Below, in pieces: positions 40,572-50,500 of a DNA stretch of 64,000 bases. Position 1 is the first letter of the stretch. Every line of letters begins with the position of its first letter. Position numbers and translations under genes: made by a program. Where the stretch lies: positions 124,001 through 188,000 of the forward strand of contig JBAOHQ010000008.1 of NCBI GenBank assembly GCA_037045185.1, written 5' to 3'. The notes beneath the pieces are model-generated. The model worked only from the letters and a program-made list of their open reading frames with translations, was not told where the DNA came from and did no database searches. Source of the stretch: JAKOUY01 sp037045185. Lineage in GTDB: Bacteria > Actinomycetota > Acidimicrobiia > Acidimicrobiales > Ilumatobacteraceae.

Positions 40572-43043
40572 ATGGCGACGCTGCCTGAGTCGGCGCGGGT
40601 GGTGGTGATCGGTGGGGGGATCGTCGGCTGTTCCACCGCGTACCACCTCGGGGCGTTGGGATACACCGACACGGTGTTGGTGGAGAAGCATCAGCTGACC
40701 TCGGGCTCGACGTTCCACGCGGCGGGGCTCGTGGGCCAGCTGCGCACGTCGGCGAACATCACCCAGCTCCTCGGCAGCTCCATCGAGCTGTACCGCACCC
40801 TGGAGGTGGCGACGGGCCTGGCCACCGGGTGGAAGATGAACGGCGGCCTGCGCCTGGCGTGCAACCAGGAACGCTGGACCGAGGTCAAGCGCCAGGCCAC
40901 CACCGCGGCCAGCTTCGGCCTGGAGATGCACCTGCTGTCGGCTCGCGAGGCCCAGGAGCTGTGGCCGCTGATGGAGGTGGGCGACGTGGTGGGCGCGGCG
41001 TTCCTGCCCACCGACGGGCAGGCCAACCCGAGCGACATCACCATGGCCTTGGCGCGCGGTGCACGCCAGGCGGGGGTGACGATCAGCGAGCACACCGAGG
41101 TGCTGTCGGTGGAGGTGGCCGACGGCGCCGTCCGCGCCGTGGTGACCGACCGCGGCCGGATCGAGTGCCAGAAGGTCGTCGTCTGCGCCGGGCAGTGGAC
41201 CAGGGACCTGGCCGCCACGGTCGGCGTGAACGTGCCGCTGGTTAGCGTGGAGCACCAGTACGTGATCACCGAGCCGTTCACCCCCGAGGTGCCGCGCACG
41301 CTGCCCACGCTGCGGGACCCCGACCGGCTGACCTACTTCAAGGAGGAGGTGGGCGGGTTGGTGATCGGCGGGTACGAGCCCAACCCGGTGCCCTGGGCGG
41401 TGCGCGGCATCCCCCGGCCCTTCGAGTTCCAGCTGCTGGCCCCCGACTACGAGCAGTTCGCCCCGATCATGGAGCTGGCCACCGGTCGAGTGCCGCAGCT
41501 GGCCGAGACCGGCATCCGCCAGCTGATCAACGGCCCGGAGAGCTTCACGCCCGATGGCAACTTCATCCTCGGGGAAGCCCCCGAGGTGCGCAACTTCTTC
41601 GTCGGCGCCGGATTCAACGCCTTCGGCATCGCCGCCGCTGGCGGTGCCGGGATGGCCCTGGCCCAGTGGGTGGACGAGGGCGTGGCCCCCTACGACCTGT
41701 GGGTCGTGGACATCCGCCGATTCGGCGCCGGGCACCGCGACACCGGCTGGGTCAGGACGCGCACCCTGGAGGCCTACGCCAAGCACTACACGATGGCCTG
41801 GCCGTTCGAGGAGCACGCCACCGGCCGCCCGCTGCGGACCTCGGCCCTGTACGACCGGCTGCGCGCCGCCGGGGCGTGCTTCGGGGAGAAGCTCGGCTGG
41901 GAGCGACCGAACTGGTTCGCCGGTCCGGGCGAGGAACCCGTCGACGAGTACACCTACGGCCGGCAGAACTGGTTCGCCGCCACCGGCCGGGAGCACCTGG
42001 CCTGCCGCCAGGCGGCGGTGGTGGCCGACGAGTCCAGCTTCGCCAAGTACGTGGTCCGCGGCCCCGGAGCAGCCGAGGCGCTGGACTGGCTGTGCGCCAA
42101 CGACCTGCGCCGCCCGCCGGGCAGCGTCACCTACACCCAGCTGCTGGACCGGCGCGGCGGGATCCAGTGCGACCTCACCGTGGCTCGGCTCACCGACCAC
42201 GAGTTCTACCTGGTCACCGGAACCGGCTTCGCCACCCACGACGCCCACTGGATCCGCGCCGACCTGACCGGCGGCCCCGGCGGCCCCGGCGGCCCCGGCG
42301 TCGAGCTGATCGACGTCACCTCGGCCTGGTCGGTGCTGGCGCTGATGGGCCCGGCCAGCCGGGCGATCCTGGCCGGGCTGACCGACGCCGACGTGAGCAG
42401 CGAGGCGTTCCCCTTCGCCACCGTGCAGACCATCGGCGTGGCCGGCTGCCCGGTGCGTGCCCTGCGGATCACCTACATGGGTGAGCTGGGCTGGGAGCTG
42501 CACGTCCCGGTGGAGTTCGCCACCCGCCTGTACGACGCGTTGCTGGCCGCCGGCGCCGGCCACGGGCTGGCCAACGCCGGCTACCGGGCGATCGAGAGCT
42601 GCCGGTTGGAGAAGGGCTACCGGGCCTGGGGGGCCGACATCGGTCCCGACCACACCCCGCTGGAGGCCGGGCTCGGCTGGGCGGTCAAGCGTGACCGGGA
42701 CTTCCTCGGGCGGGCGGCGATCGACGCCCAGCGGGCCAGGGGCGTCGGCAAGCTGCTGGCCACCTTCACCACCGACCCGGGCGTGGTCCTGCTCGGCCGG
42801 GAGACCATCATGCGTGACGGCCAGCGCGTCGGCTGGCTGACCAGCGCCGGCTACGGCTACACCGTGGAACGCTCGATCGGGATGGGATACGTCCGCCGCC
42901 CGGCCGACCCGGCGCCGGTGAAGGAGTTCGGCCAGTGGGTGCTGGCCGGCAGCTACGAGCTCGATGTCGCCACCCAGCGGGTGCCCGCCACGGTCACCCT
43001 GTCCCCGCTGTACGACCCGACCAACGCCAGGGTGCGCGGATGA
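40572..43043 (+). CDS. FAD-dependent dimethylglycine/sarcosine dehydrogenase-like protein with GcvT domain (1)
   Basis: The protein oxidatively demethylates an N-methyl glycine and hands the one-carbon unit to tetrahydrofolate. The 823-residue chain starts with a Rossmann FAD motif VVVIGGGIVGCSTAYHL. The DAO domain (to about residue 370) includes the covalent-FAD-type region SGSTFHAAGLVGQLRTS. An FAO_M linker follows, then a GcvT folate-binding domain from about residue 430 (SSFAKYVVRGPGAAEALDW, GELGWELHVPVEF). AGGGGGAAGGG precedes the ATG. It overlaps the stop-start junction with a close paralogue. DMG and sarcosine are likely substrates; the order cannot be assigned. Confidence 0.88.
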   Translation: MATLPESARVVVIGGGIVGCSTAYHLGALGYTDTVLVEKHQLTSGSTFHAAGLVGQLRTSANITQLLGSSIELYRTLEVATGLATGWKMNGGLRLACNQERWTEVKRQATTAASFGLEMHLLSAREAQELWPLMEVGDVVGAAFLPTDGQANPSDITMALARGARQAGVTISEHTEVLSVEVADGAVRAVVTDRGRIECQKVVVCAGQWTRDLAATVGVNVPLVSVEHQYVITEPFTPEVPRTLPTLRDPDRLTYFKEEVGGLVIGGYEPNPVPWAVRGIPRPFEFQLLAPDYEQFAPIMELATGRVPQLAETGIRQLINGPESFTPDGNFILGEAPEVRNFFVGAGFNAFGIAAAGGAGMALAQWVDEGVAPYDLWVVDIRRFGAGHRDTGWVRTRTLEAYAKHYTMAWPFEEHATGRPLRTSALYDRLRAAGACFGEKLGWERPNWFAGPGEEPVDEYTYGRQNWFAATGREHLACRQAAVVADESSFAKYVVRGPGAAEALDWLCANDLRRPPGSVTYTQLLDRRGGIQCDLTVARLTDHEFYLVTGTGFATHDAHWIRADLTGGPGGPGGPGVELIDVTSAWSVLALMGPASRAILAGLTDADVSSEAFPFATVQTIGVAGCPVRALRITYMGELGWELHVPVEFATRLYDALLAAGAGHGLANAGYRAIESCRLEKGYRAWGADIGPDHTPLEAGLGWAVKRDRDFLGRAAIDAQRARGVGKLLATFTTDPGVVLLGRETIMRDGQRVGWLTSAGYGYTVERSIGMGYVRRPADPAPVKEFGQWVLAGSYELDVATQRVPATVTLSPLYDPTNARVRG

Positions 43044-45454
43044 GGGCCCGTGTCGTGATCATCGGCGGGGGCATCCTCGGCTGCTCCATCGCCTACTGGC
43101 TCACCAGGTATGGCGAGACCGACGTGCTGCTCCTCGAACAGCATCAGCTCACCGACGGGGCCACCTGGCATGCCGCTGGGCTGGTGGGCCAGCTGCGCTC
43201 CTCACGAAACACCACTCGAATGCTGGAGCAGAGCGTGGAGATGTACCGCGGTCTGGAGGCCGAGACCGGCCAGGCCGTCGACTGGCACGAGACCGGCAGC
43301 CTGCGCCTGTCGTGCAGCCCGCAGCGGACGATGGAGTTGCGCCGGTTGACGACGATGGCCAAGTCCTTCGGGCTGCCGATGGAGATCATCTCCCCGGCGG
43401 GCGCCCAGGAGCTGTTCCCGCTGATGAGCACCACGGACGTGGAGGCGGCCTGCTTCCTGCCCACCGACGGCTACATCGATCCGGCATCGGTCACCCAGGC
43501 CATCGCCAAGGGGGCGCGGATGCGCGGCGCCACCATCCGCGAGCACACCGCGGTGACCTCGATCACCGTCGACGGCCGCCGCTGCACCACGGTGCACACC
43601 TCCACCGGTGAGGCGATCGAGTGCGAGATGGTCGTCAACGCCGCCGGCATGTGGGGGATGGAGGTGGGCCGCCTGGTGGGCGCCCGGGTCCCGGCTGTGG
43701 CGGTGGAGCATCAGTACCTGCTGAGCGGGCCGATCGAGGGCTGGACTCCCGTGCAGCTCGGCACGCTGCCCACCCTGCGAGACCCGGACCACCTCGTCTA
43801 CTACAAGCCCGACGGACCCGGACTGCTGGTGGGCGGTTACGAGCCCGACACCGTGGCCTTCGGGGTGGACAGTGACATCCCCAGCCCGTTCCAGCGCCGG
43901 CTGTTCGACGCCAACGTCGAGCGGTTCGCCCAGCTTGCCGAGCTGGCCGCCAAGCGCACGCCGGTGCTGGAGGCGGCGGGGATCCGCAGCCTGATCAACG
44001 GCCCGATCCCGTACTCGGCCGACGCCGACTTCGTGATGGGCCGGGTGCCCGAGCTGGACAACTTCTTCGTCGCCACCGGCTTCCTGTACGGCATCGCCGC
44101 CGGGGGAGGGGCCGGCAAGATGATGGCCGAGTGGATGCTGGAGGGCCGGCCCTCGCTGGATCTGTGGCCGCTCGACGTTCGCCGCTTCTCGTTCCACCAC
44201 ACCACCCGGCACTTCCTCGGGCCGCGCATGGTGGAGCTGTACGGGCATCACTACAAGCTCGCCGCGCCGGGCTCGGAGAAGGTGAGCGCCAGGGGGATCC
44301 GGCGCAGCCCGCTGCACGACACCCTCGCCCGGCGCGGCGCGGTGTTCGGCAGCCGCGGCGGGTGGGAGCGGCCGAACTGGTTCGCCCCGCCCGGCGTGCC
44401 CGCGGTGGACGAACCTTCCTTCGACGGTGGCAACTGGTGGAACCACGTGGGCCGCGAAGCCACGGCGGTGCGCACGGGGGTGGCCCTGATCGACCAGACC
44501 AGCTTCGCCAAGTTCGAGATCAGCGGGGCGGGCGCCCTGGACGCGGTGCAGTGGCTGAGTGTGGCGAACATGGACAAGTCCGTCGGCACGGTGACCTACA
44601 CCCAGCTGTGCAACGAGCGCGGCGGGATCGAGTGCGACCTGACCATGGTGCGCACCGCTCCCGACACGTGGTACGTGGTCACCGGCGCGGCGTTCGGGGC
44701 TCACGACATGGGCTGGATCCGCGCCAACAGCCCGGCGTCGGTGCAGATCCGCGACCTCACCTCGGGCTATGCCGTGATCAACGTTTGCGGCCCGCTGGCT
44801 CGGGAGGTCCTGGCGGCCTCGTCGGAGGACGACGTGTCCAACGGCGCGTTCCGCTACGGGCGGGCCCGGCGGATCACGGTGGGCTCGGCGCCGGTGCTGG
44901 CGTTGCGCATCGGGTACACGGGGGAGCTGGGGTGGGAGTTGCACATCCCCACCGAGTACGCCGCCCACGTGTACGACGTCCTTCGCCGCGCCGGGGAGGC
45001 CCACGGCATCGTCGACGTGGGCTACCGGGCCATCGACCGCCTGCGCGTCGAGAAGGGGTACGTGTACTGGTCCACCGACGTCACCCCGGACACCACGCCG
45101 CTGGAGGCCGGCCTGGAGTGGCGCATCGACTGGACCAAGGGTGACTTCCTCGGCCGGGCCGCGCTGGACGCCCAGCGCCAGGCAGGCGTCACCCGCCGCC
45201 TGTGCACGTTCACCCTGGAGCACATGGCCTATCCGGTGGGCGGGGAGGCGATCATCGCCGACGGCGAGGTCGTCGGCTTCACCACCACGGCCAACTTCGG
45301 TCAGACCGTTGGCAAGCCGGTGGCCTACGGCTACCTGCCCGCCGAGCTGGCCGGCCGCCGTGACTTCGTGATCGAGGTCTACGGCGAAGCGGTCCCGGCG
45401 ACCCGCCATGACGGCGCGCTCTACGATGCGGCGGGGGAACGCTTGCGATCATGA
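43040..45454 (+). CDS. FAD-dependent dimethylglycine/sarcosine dehydrogenase-like protein with GcvT domain (2)
   Basis: This is a paralogue of the preceding gene with the same architecture: FAD motif VVIIGGGILGCSIAYWL, then DGATWHAAGLVGQLRSSRNT, and a GcvT domain from about residue 465 (TSFAKFEISGAGALDAVQWL, GELGWELHIPTEY). The 804-residue length is family-normal. ATG 43040 is chosen from the ATGA overlap with the upstream stop; its product begins directly at the FAD motif. Two adjacent copies suggest stepwise demethylation of dimethylglycine to sarcosine to glycine. No betaine-homocysteine methyltransferase or betaine monooxygenase is seen in the window. Confidence 0.88.
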   Translation: MRARVVIIGGGILGCSIAYWLTRYGETDVLLLEQHQLTDGATWHAAGLVGQLRSSRNTTRMLEQSVEMYRGLEAETGQAVDWHETGSLRLSCSPQRTMELRRLTTMAKSFGLPMEIISPAGAQELFPLMSTTDVEAACFLPTDGYIDPASVTQAIAKGARMRGATIREHTAVTSITVDGRRCTTVHTSTGEAIECEMVVNAAGMWGMEVGRLVGARVPAVAVEHQYLLSGPIEGWTPVQLGTLPTLRDPDHLVYYKPDGPGLLVGGYEPDTVAFGVDSDIPSPFQRRLFDANVERFAQLAELAAKRTPVLEAAGIRSLINGPIPYSADADFVMGRVPELDNFFVATGFLYGIAAGGGAGKMMAEWMLEGRPSLDLWPLDVRRFSFHHTTRHFLGPRMVELYGHHYKLAAPGSEKVSARGIRRSPLHDTLARRGAVFGSRGGWERPNWFAPPGVPAVDEPSFDGGNWWNHVGREATAVRTGVALIDQTSFAKFEISGAGALDAVQWLSVANMDKSVGTVTYTQLCNERGGIECDLTMVRTAPDTWYVVTGAAFGAHDMGWIRANSPASVQIRDLTSGYAVINVCGPLAREVLAASSEDDVSNGAFRYGRARRITVGSAPVLALRIGYTGELGWELHIPTEYAAHVYDVLRRAGEAHGIVDVGYRAIDRLRVEKGYVYWSTDVTPDTTPLEAGLEWRIDWTKGDFLGRAALDAQRQAGVTRRLCTFTLEHMAYPVGGEAIIADGEVVGFTTTANFGQTVGKPVAYGYLPAELAGRRDFVIEVYGEAVPATRHDGALYDAAGERLRS

Positions 45455-46350
45455 GCCACGAGTTGGATGCCGTCTACGCCAGGGTGCCGTGGTTGGCCGG
45501 CGCGGGCGAACCGCGGCGCCTGGCCGGCCTGACCAACGTGAACTACCGCCTCGGCCCGTACGTGGTCAGGCTGCCCGGCGCCGGCACCCACGAGTACATC
45601 GATCGGGTGGCCGAGGAGCGCGCCGCCCGGGCGGCAGCCGATGCCGGTGTCAGCGTGGAGGTGCTGTTCTTCGACACCTCCGACGGCTTGATGGTGACCC
45701 GCTTCCTGGAGGGTGCGGCGACGATGAGCGCCGAGGCGTTCCGCGCCGACGACGGCGCCGTGGAGCGCGCCGCCGACGTGATGCGCCGCCTGCACACGGG
45801 GGCGGCGCCGTTCGCGGTGGAGTTCCACCTGTTCGAGGCGATCGACGAGTACCGCGCCCTGCTCGAGGCCAAGCGGGCGCCGCTGCCCGACGGCTTCGCC
45901 GCGGTCCGCCTGGAAGCCGAGCGCTCCCGCCGGGCGCTTGCCGCCCACCCGGTAGCCCACGTGCCCAGTCACTGCGATCCGCTGTGCGAGAACTTCCTGG
46001 ACGACGGCTCACGGATGCGCCTGATCGACTACGAGTACGCCGGAAACTTCGACCCGATGTGGGACCTCGGTGACTTCAGCGTCGAGGCCGGGCTGACACC
46101 CGACCAGGACGAGGTGTTGCTGCGCGCCTACTTCGCCGGGGCGCCACCGGCCGCCGACCGGGCGCGGATGGTCGTCCACCAGGCGATGTGTGACGTGCTG
46201 TGGTCGCTGTGGGGCATCCTCCAGCACGCCAACGACAACCCGGTGGAGGACTTCTGGGCCTACGGGTGCCGTCGTTTCGAACGCTGCAGGGAGCTGATGG
46301 CCACCGAGCGCTTCCGCCACAGCCTGGACGTGCTGGAGGTGGGATCATGA
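45451..46350 (+). CDS. Choline/ethanolamine kinase-like phosphotransferase
   Basis: The 299-residue protein has the aminoglycoside-phosphotransferase/choline-kinase fold. The catalytic loop is VPSHCDPLCENFL (near residue 170; Brenner-type HxDxxxxN), and the metal site is LIDYEYAGNFDPMWDLGDF near 190. The N-terminal LTNVNYRLG matches choline kinases. It overlaps both neighbours by 4 bp (ATGA), so it belongs to the betaine operon. It may phosphorylate choline or a related amino alcohol imported by the ProVWX system. Its role inside a demethylation operon is unclear. Confidence 0.82.
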   Translation: MSHELDAVYARVPWLAGAGEPRRLAGLTNVNYRLGPYVVRLPGAGTHEYIDRVAEERAARAAADAGVSVEVLFFDTSDGLMVTRFLEGAATMSAEAFRADDGAVERAADVMRRLHTGAAPFAVEFHLFEAIDEYRALLEAKRAPLPDGFAAVRLEAERSRRALAAHPVAHVPSHCDPLCENFLDDGSRMRLIDYEYAGNFDPMWDLGDFSVEAGLTPDQDEVLLRAYFAGAPPAADRARMVVHQAMCDVLWSLWGILQHANDNPVEDFWAYGCRRFERCRELMATERFRHSLDVLEVGS

Positions 46351-47396
46351 CCGACGTCGGCCAGGATCTGAACCTGGGGCGCGGCGCGCCGATCCAGGTG
46401 CGCGAGCTGTGGAAGGTGTACGGGCCCAAGCCGGGCAGGGTCGTGGGCTCACCCGACGCGCTGTTGCCGCGCGACGAGTTGGAGGCCAAGTCGGGCAACG
46501 TCGTGGCCATGGCCGACGTCTCCATGGACGTCCAGCCGGGCGAGGTGTTCGTCGTCATGGGGCTGTCCGGGTCGGGGAAGTCCACCCTGGTGCGCTGCCT
46601 GACGCGGCTCATCGAACCCACGTCGGGCACCGTGCGCGTCGGGGACATCGACGTGACCGCGGCCGACGAGGACACCCTGCTGGACGTGCGCCGCAACCGG
46701 GTCTCGATGGTCTTCCAGCACTTCGGGCTGCTTCCCCATCGCACGCTGGTGGACAACGTGGCCTTCGGGCTGGAGCTGCGCGGCATGGCCAAGGCCGCCC
46801 GGCGGGCCAGGGCGGCGGAGTTGCTGACGCTCGTCGGGTTGGGGCGGATGGGCTCGTACAAGCCGCACCAGCTCAGCGGTGGACAGCAGCAGCGGGTGGG
46901 CCTGGCCAGGGCGCTGGCGACCAGCCCGCAGGTGCTGCTGTTCGACGAGCCGTTCTCGGCCCTTGATCCGCTGATCCGCCGGGACATGCAAGACGAGGTG
47001 ATCCGCCTGCGCGGCGAGGTCTCCACCACCATGGTCTTCATCACCCATGACCTGCAAGAGGCGCTGCGCATCGGCGACCGCATCGCCATCATGCGCGACG
47101 GGCGTTTCGTCCAGGTGGGCACCCCGGCCGAGGTGGTGGGGGCCCCGGCGGACGAGTACGTGCGCAACTTCGTCCGGGACGTGCCCCGCTCGCACGTCGT
47201 CTCGGTGGACACGGTGATGGGCCCGCCGGCGGACCGCCACGGTGGTTCGGTACCGGCGGCCACCAAGATCCGTGACGTGATGCGGGTCATGCTGGACACC
47301 GAGTTGCCCGTTGCCGTGACCGACGACGACGGGCGGGTGATCGGCAGCATCGATCGCACGGCCGCGCTGGCCGTCGTGGTGGGCGAGCCCGACTGA
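46347..47396 (+). CDS. proV: Glycine betaine/proline-type ABC transporter ATP-binding protein
   Basis: The 349-residue ATPase has Walker A GLSGSGKST (residues 72-80), signature LSGGQQQRVGLARAL (near 177), Walker B VLLFDEPFSALDP (near 196) and the H-loop ITHDLQEAL. A C-terminal CBS-like segment from about residue 305 (IRDVMRVMLDTELPVAV) is typical of ProV/OpuAA and senses ionic strength. The N-terminal helix region (RELWKVYG) also fits ProV. ATG 46347 overlaps the kinase stop. Confidence 0.93.
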   Translation: MTDVGQDLNLGRGAPIQVRELWKVYGPKPGRVVGSPDALLPRDELEAKSGNVVAMADVSMDVQPGEVFVVMGLSGSGKSTLVRCLTRLIEPTSGTVRVGDIDVTAADEDTLLDVRRNRVSMVFQHFGLLPHRTLVDNVAFGLELRGMAKAARRARAAELLTLVGLGRMGSYKPHQLSGGQQQRVGLARALATSPQVLLFDEPFSALDPLIRRDMQDEVIRLRGEVSTTMVFITHDLQEALRIGDRIAIMRDGRFVQVGTPAEVVGAPADEYVRNFVRDVPRSHVVSVDTVMGPPADRHGGSVPAATKIRDVMRVMLDTELPVAVTDDDGRVIGSIDRTAALAVVVGEPD

Positions 47397-47409
47397 TGCG
47401 GCAACGACC

Positions 47410-49368
47410 GTGACGCAGCAGCGGACCGCGTGGCGCCAGCGGACCAGGCGGCGTCTGGCCACCGGGCTGGCCATCGTGCTCGGCGCGGTCGTCGTCAGCC
47501 TGGCGGTCGGCGCCGACGTGCCCACGTGGCTGAACAACCACCTCCAGGTCTGGGCCAGGGACACCTTCAAGTGGATCAGCCGCAACCGCACCAAGCACTG
47601 GCTGTTCACCGGGGTCTTCACGCCCATCGCCGATGCGATGACGTGGATGGTGGACGCGGTGCTGTGGGGGCTGCGCTCGCTGCGCTGGCCGGGGGTGATG
47701 GCCACCGCCGGGATCGTCGCCTGGCGCACCGGCGGGTGGCGAGCCGCGGCGATGAGCGTCGCCGCGCTCGTGGTCATGGGCGCCGTCGGCTACTGGAGCC
47801 TGACGCTGATCACGTTGTCGGTGATGATGGTGGCGATCGTCATCGCCATGGCCATCGGCGTTCCGTTGGGGATCTGGTGCGCCAGGTCGCCCCGGGCATC
47901 CGCCGTCCTGCAACCGGTGCTGGACACCGCCCAGGTCATCCCGGCGTTCTCCTACCTCGGTCTGCTCACCCTGGCCTTCGGGATCAAGGCCCCACCGGTC
48001 ATCGCCGCCACCGTGATCTACGCCGTGCCGCCTGCGGTGCGGATCACGGCCCTCGGCATCCGCCAGGTCCCGGTGGTGCTGAACGAGGTGGGGGAGTCGT
48101 TCGGAGCCACCGAGCGCCAGCACCTGTTCAAGGTGCAGTTGCCGGTGGCCCGGCGGACCCTGCTGCTCGGGCTCAACCAGGTGATCATGATGGCCTTCGG
48201 CATCGTCGTCATCGGCTCGTTGCTGGGCACCGGCGACACCGGCAACGAGGTGCTCAAGGCGCTGCAGAAGCTGGATCTGGGCAAGGCCTCGGCGGCAGGC
48301 ATCGCCATCGTCGCCGCTGCCGTGATGCTGGACCGGGCCACCACCGGACACCGGCTGAACGACGCCCCGCGCACCGGGCGCCGGTGGCTGGCAGCCGGAG
48401 GGATCAGCGCGGTCGCGCTGGCGCTGATCGCCAAGGCCGCAGGATGGGCGCCGTTCCCCGAATCGCTGACGGTGGACATCACCGGGACGGTCACCGACAT
48501 CGCCACGTGGCTCCAGGAGCACCTGCGTAGCGGGGTGCCGATCATCGGCGGGACGGAGTCGATCAGCCGCTTCCTGGTGGCCGACGTGCTCGAACCGCTG
48601 CGCACGTTCCTGACCTGGCTGCCCTGGCTGGTGGTGGTGGCCGGGTTCGCCGCGGTGGGCTGGTGGAGCCGGGGGTGGAAGCTGGCCCTGACGGTGGCCG
48701 TGTGCCTGATCGGCATCGCCTCGATGGGCGACGTGCCCGGCGGTGGGGTGGCGCGCAACACGATGTGGGACCAGGCGATGGACACCCTCAGCCAGGTGAT
48801 GGTGGCCGTGGTCATCAGCGTGCTGATCGCCGTCCCCCTCGGCATCGTCGCCGGGCGATCCAACGTGTTCAACACGATGATCCGCCCCGTGCTGGACTTC
48901 GCCCAGGTGCTGCCGCAGTTCGTCTACCTGGTGCCGGTGCTGTTCCTGTTCAACGCCGGCCGCTCGGCCGGCATCGTCGCCTGCGTGGTCTACGCCGTGC
49001 CCCCGGGGATCCGGCTCACCTCGCTGGGGCTGCGCGAGGTGCCCGTCGCGCCGCGTGAGGCGGCGACCTCCTTCGGCGCCACCCCCCGTCAGGAGCTGTG
49101 GAAGGTGCAACTCCCGCTGGCGTTGCGTTCGGTGCTGCTGGGCATCAACCAGACCATCCTGATGGTGCTGGCCACCGTGGTCATCGCCGCCCTGATCGGC
49201 TCGGGCGGGCTCGGGCTGACCTCGCTCGGCGGGATGATCAAGCAGCAGCAGAACTTCGGCCCGGGTATCGCCGCCGGCCTGAGCATCGTGCTCCTGGCGG
49301 TCACCCTCGACCGGGTCACCCAGGCCTGGGGTGACCGCGGCTCACCGCCGGTCACCGCTCGGAGCTGA
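47410..49368 (+). CDS. proW: Glycine betaine/proline-type ABC permease, tandem-duplicated
   Basis: The 652-residue membrane protein contains two ProW-like permease domains in one chain. The first has VIMMAFGIVVIGSLLGTGD and GESFGATERQHLFKVQLPVA near residues 235-265. The second has AATSFGATPRQELWKVQLPL and INQTILMVLATVVIAALIGS near 550-590. Each includes the EAA coupling loop, so one polypeptide can form the whole translocation path. Single-domain ProW is about half this length. GTG 47410 lies 13 nt after proV. Confidence 0.92.
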   Translation: MTQQRTAWRQRTRRRLATGLAIVLGAVVVSLAVGADVPTWLNNHLQVWARDTFKWISRNRTKHWLFTGVFTPIADAMTWMVDAVLWGLRSLRWPGVMATAGIVAWRTGGWRAAAMSVAALVVMGAVGYWSLTLITLSVMMVAIVIAMAIGVPLGIWCARSPRASAVLQPVLDTAQVIPAFSYLGLLTLAFGIKAPPVIAATVIYAVPPAVRITALGIRQVPVVLNEVGESFGATERQHLFKVQLPVARRTLLLGLNQVIMMAFGIVVIGSLLGTGDTGNEVLKALQKLDLGKASAAGIAIVAAAVMLDRATTGHRLNDAPRTGRRWLAAGGISAVALALIAKAAGWAPFPESLTVDITGTVTDIATWLQEHLRSGVPIIGGTESISRFLVADVLEPLRTFLTWLPWLVVVAGFAAVGWWSRGWKLALTVAVCLIGIASMGDVPGGGVARNTMWDQAMDTLSQVMVAVVISVLIAVPLGIVAGRSNVFNTMIRPVLDFAQVLPQFVYLVPVLFLFNAGRSAGIVACVVYAVPPGIRLTSLGLREVPVAPREAATSFGATPRQELWKVQLPLALRSVLLGINQTILMVLATVVIAALIGSGGLGLTSLGGMIKQQQNFGPGIAAGLSIVLLAVTLDRVTQAWGDRGSPPVTARS

Positions 49369-49433
49369 CCGGCGCACGCGGTGCCCGGCGTTCACTAACC
49401 TGCCTGAATCATTCACATCAGGGGGAACAGCTC

Positions 49434-50474
49434 ATGAAATCTCGTTTGCGTGCCGGCAGTCTTGCGGCGGTCGTCGGGGCCTTGGGTGCGACGATGGGGG
49501 TCATCTGCGGCATCGCCGGCTCGGCCGCCGCCACCACGCCACCCACCGGGACCGAGCTTCCGTTGGACAAGGCCAAGGTCGTCATTGCCGTCAACCCGTG
49601 GACCGGCTCGGCGGTCAACGCCAACGTCGCCAAGGTCGTGCTGGAGTCCAAGCTCGGCACGCCAGTCGAGTTGCTCGACATCGACGAGTCGGCGTCGTGG
49701 CCGGGGATGGATGACGGCTCGATCGACGCCACGCTCGAGGTCTGGCCGAGCGGTCACGCCGCCGACTACGAGACCTACATCACCCAGAACAAGTCGGTCG
49801 TCGACCTCGGCCTGCTCGGCCCGGAAGCCAAGATCGGCTGGTACGTGCCCAAGTTCGTCGTCGACGAGCACCCCGAGTTGGCCACCTCCGAGGGGTTCAA
49901 GGACCCCGAACTGGCCAAGCTGTTCGCCACGCCGGAGTCCGGGGACCTCGGTCAGTTCTTGATGGGCGACCCGTCCTACGTCACCTACGACGAGCAGATC
50001 ATCGCCAACCTCGGCCTGCCGCTGAAGTACGTGGTGGGCGGGTCCGAGGCCGCGCTGCTGACCGCCATCGACAAGGCCCAGGCGGACAAGACCCCGCTGC
50101 TGTTCCAGTTCTGGAAGCCGCACTGGAAGCAGCTCGAGGTCCCGCTGGTGGAGGTCAAACTGCCCGACGTGACCCAGGCCTGCCTGGACTCGGCCAAGGC
50201 CGCCGACGGCAAGTACGCCTGCGACTATGCCCCCGACGCGCTGTACAAGGCGGCCTCGGCTGCGTTGCAGGAGAAGAACCCGGAGGCCTTCGCCTTCCTG
50301 GCCAAGCTGCAGCTCACCACCGACCAGCAGTCCGAGATCGCCGGGTGGATCGACCGCGACGGGATGAGCGCTGCGGCCGCTGCCGCGAAGTGGGTGGCAG
50401 GCAACCCCGAGGTCGTCGCCGGCTGGCTGTCGGCCGACGCCCCCACGGCCGGCACCACCCTGACCACCGGCTGA
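49434..50474 (+). CDS. proX: Glycine betaine/choline-type ABC transporter substrate-binding protein
   Basis: The 346-residue protein starts with a signal peptide (residues 1-34, MKSRLRAGSLAAVVGALGA). There is no lipobox cysteine at the cleavage site, so it may be held in another way. The OpuAC-type mature domain includes VVIAVNPWTGSAVNANV, TLEVWPSGHAADYE and LLFQFWKPHWKQLEVPLVEV. Trp residues typical of an aromatic betaine cage are present. GGGGGA precedes the ATG. The substrate is a quaternary or methylated amine such as glycine betaine; choline or carnitine are possible. Confidence 0.9.
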   Translation: MKSRLRAGSLAAVVGALGATMGVICGIAGSAAATTPPTGTELPLDKAKVVIAVNPWTGSAVNANVAKVVLESKLGTPVELLDIDESASWPGMDDGSIDATLEVWPSGHAADYETYITQNKSVVDLGLLGPEAKIGWYVPKFVVDEHPELATSEGFKDPELAKLFATPESGDLGQFLMGDPSYVTYDEQIIANLGLPLKYVVGGSEAALLTAIDKAQADKTPLLFQFWKPHWKQLEVPLVEVKLPDVTQACLDSAKAADGKYACDYAPDALYKAASAALQEKNPEAFAFLAKLQLTTDQQSEIAGWIDRDGMSAAAAAAKWVAGNPEVVAGWLSADAPTAGTTLTTG

Positions 50475-50500
50475 CGGGGCAGACGGCCAGCGGCTGGGGG

